Positions 63,843 through 64,000 of a stretch of 64,000 nt of DNA are shown piece after piece. Source of the DNA: RGIG4079 sp045531405. Its GTDB lineage: Bacteria; Bacteroidota; Bacteroidia; Bacteroidales; Muribaculaceae. The stretch spans positions 55,330 through 119,329 of the forward strand of contig JAZSDX010000042.1 of assembly GCA_045531405.1 (NCBI GenBank), in the 5' to 3' direction. A program made the position numbers and the translations under genes. The first letter of the stretch is position 1. The number at the start of each line of letters is the position of its first letter. The notes beneath the pieces were generated by a model. That model was given only the letters and a program-made list of their open reading frames with translations, was not told the origin of the DNA and searched no databases.

Positions 63843-64000
63843 TTAATTACACACAATGAAGCATGCTCCATTGTGTGTTGTTTTTTTATACGTTTTAATT
63901 TTTCTCTCTGATTGTCTATGCATTTGTTCGGGTGTTAGATAACCACATGAGTAATGAGGGCGTTGTTTGTTGTAAATCTCAACTACGTCTTTAACAACTG
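63843..64000 (-). CDS. IS3-family transposase, C-terminal end (runs off the right edge)
   Basis: Reading down from 63998 gives 51 codons to the TAA at 63843-63845: YNKQRPHYSCGYLTPEQM is the terminal signature of IS3/IS150-type DDE transposases (YNxxRPHxxLGYxTPxxx). The rest of the gene lies beyond the window. Confidence 0.85.
   Translation of the reverse strand, partial: VVKDVVEIYNKQRPHYSCGYLTPEQMHRQSERKIKTYKKTTHNGACFIVCN

Noticed and set aside
1..64000. CRISPR arrays, tRNA or rRNA genes
   Set aside because: I see no regularly spaced repeats, no cloverleaf with conserved T-arm, and no rRNA segments in the window.

Overview
The window looks like a chromosome segment of a Bacteroidales bacterium. 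The grounds are promoters with the Bacteroidetes -7 box (TAnnTTTG), few recognisable Shine-Dalgarno sequences, an UpxY-type antiterminator, T6SSiii-type (Bacteroidetes) type VI secretion genes, SpII lipoproteins and outer-membrane barrels, WG-repeat proteins, and an arylpyruvate oxidoreductase operon. I cannot name a species from the sequence alone.

Positions 1-37290 (all minus strand) form one very tightly packed, AT-rich gene block, read from right to left. It opens with an UpxY-like antiterminator, then ClpV/TssH, TssB, TssC, two Hcp proteins, VgrG, an unknown protein, a PAAR-like protein, a DUF2235 lipase-type effector and a probable immunity protein. In the middle (24800 down to 15067) lies what appears to be a complete ubiquitin-like conjugation module: a beta-grasp modifier, an E2 with an HPN motif and catalytic-type Cys, two related envelope proteins, a membrane-anchored JAMM isopeptidase, a VWA / transmembrane / RING-H2-like / multi-TM / FHA protein, a small barrel protein and a ThiF-type E1. 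The baseplate genes tssG, tssK, tssE and tssF follow without a break. The distal part encodes peptidoglycan-active and peptidoglycan-binding proteins, two WG-repeat proteins, a barrel, lipoproteins, an S41 protease, a Ser/Thr kinase and the start of a PP2C phosphatase. I recognise no TssJ/L/M and no TssN-R gene, so the envelope-spanning ubiquitin/FHA proteins may stand in for the usual membrane complex (inference).

Upstream of the block (37327-37572) two perfect 18-bp inverted repeats flank about 209 bp. Each repeat is a recombinase-type site: inverted arms around a 7-bp asymmetric spacer, with the spacers in opposite orientation. A consensus -7 box inside points away from the T6SS operon. 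A tyrosine recombinase gene ends exactly at the right repeat. This reads as an invertible promoter switch, apparently captured in the OFF orientation, that would make the whole T6SS/ubiquitin-like locus phase variable.

Positions 38760-45200 hold an EamA transporter, a YqiA-like hydrolase, a 5'-nucleotidase-like HAD protein, a small lipoprotein and a helicase IV-like gene broken by one extra base in a run of eight G. Positions 45210-51243 are a less AT-rich operon for aromatic amino-acid/aryl-acid metabolism (nitrilase-family amidase, IorA, IorB, aminotransferase, PaaK, ACT protein). Then come a GH13 protein with degraded catalytic motifs, a glutamine synthetase, a HigBA toxin-antitoxin pair, an outer-membrane beta-barrel protein, a TPR sensor-like lipoprotein, a three-gene HipBST-like toxin-antitoxin module with palindromic operators, a gluzincin metallopeptidase and, at the right edge, the 3' end of an IS3-family transposase.
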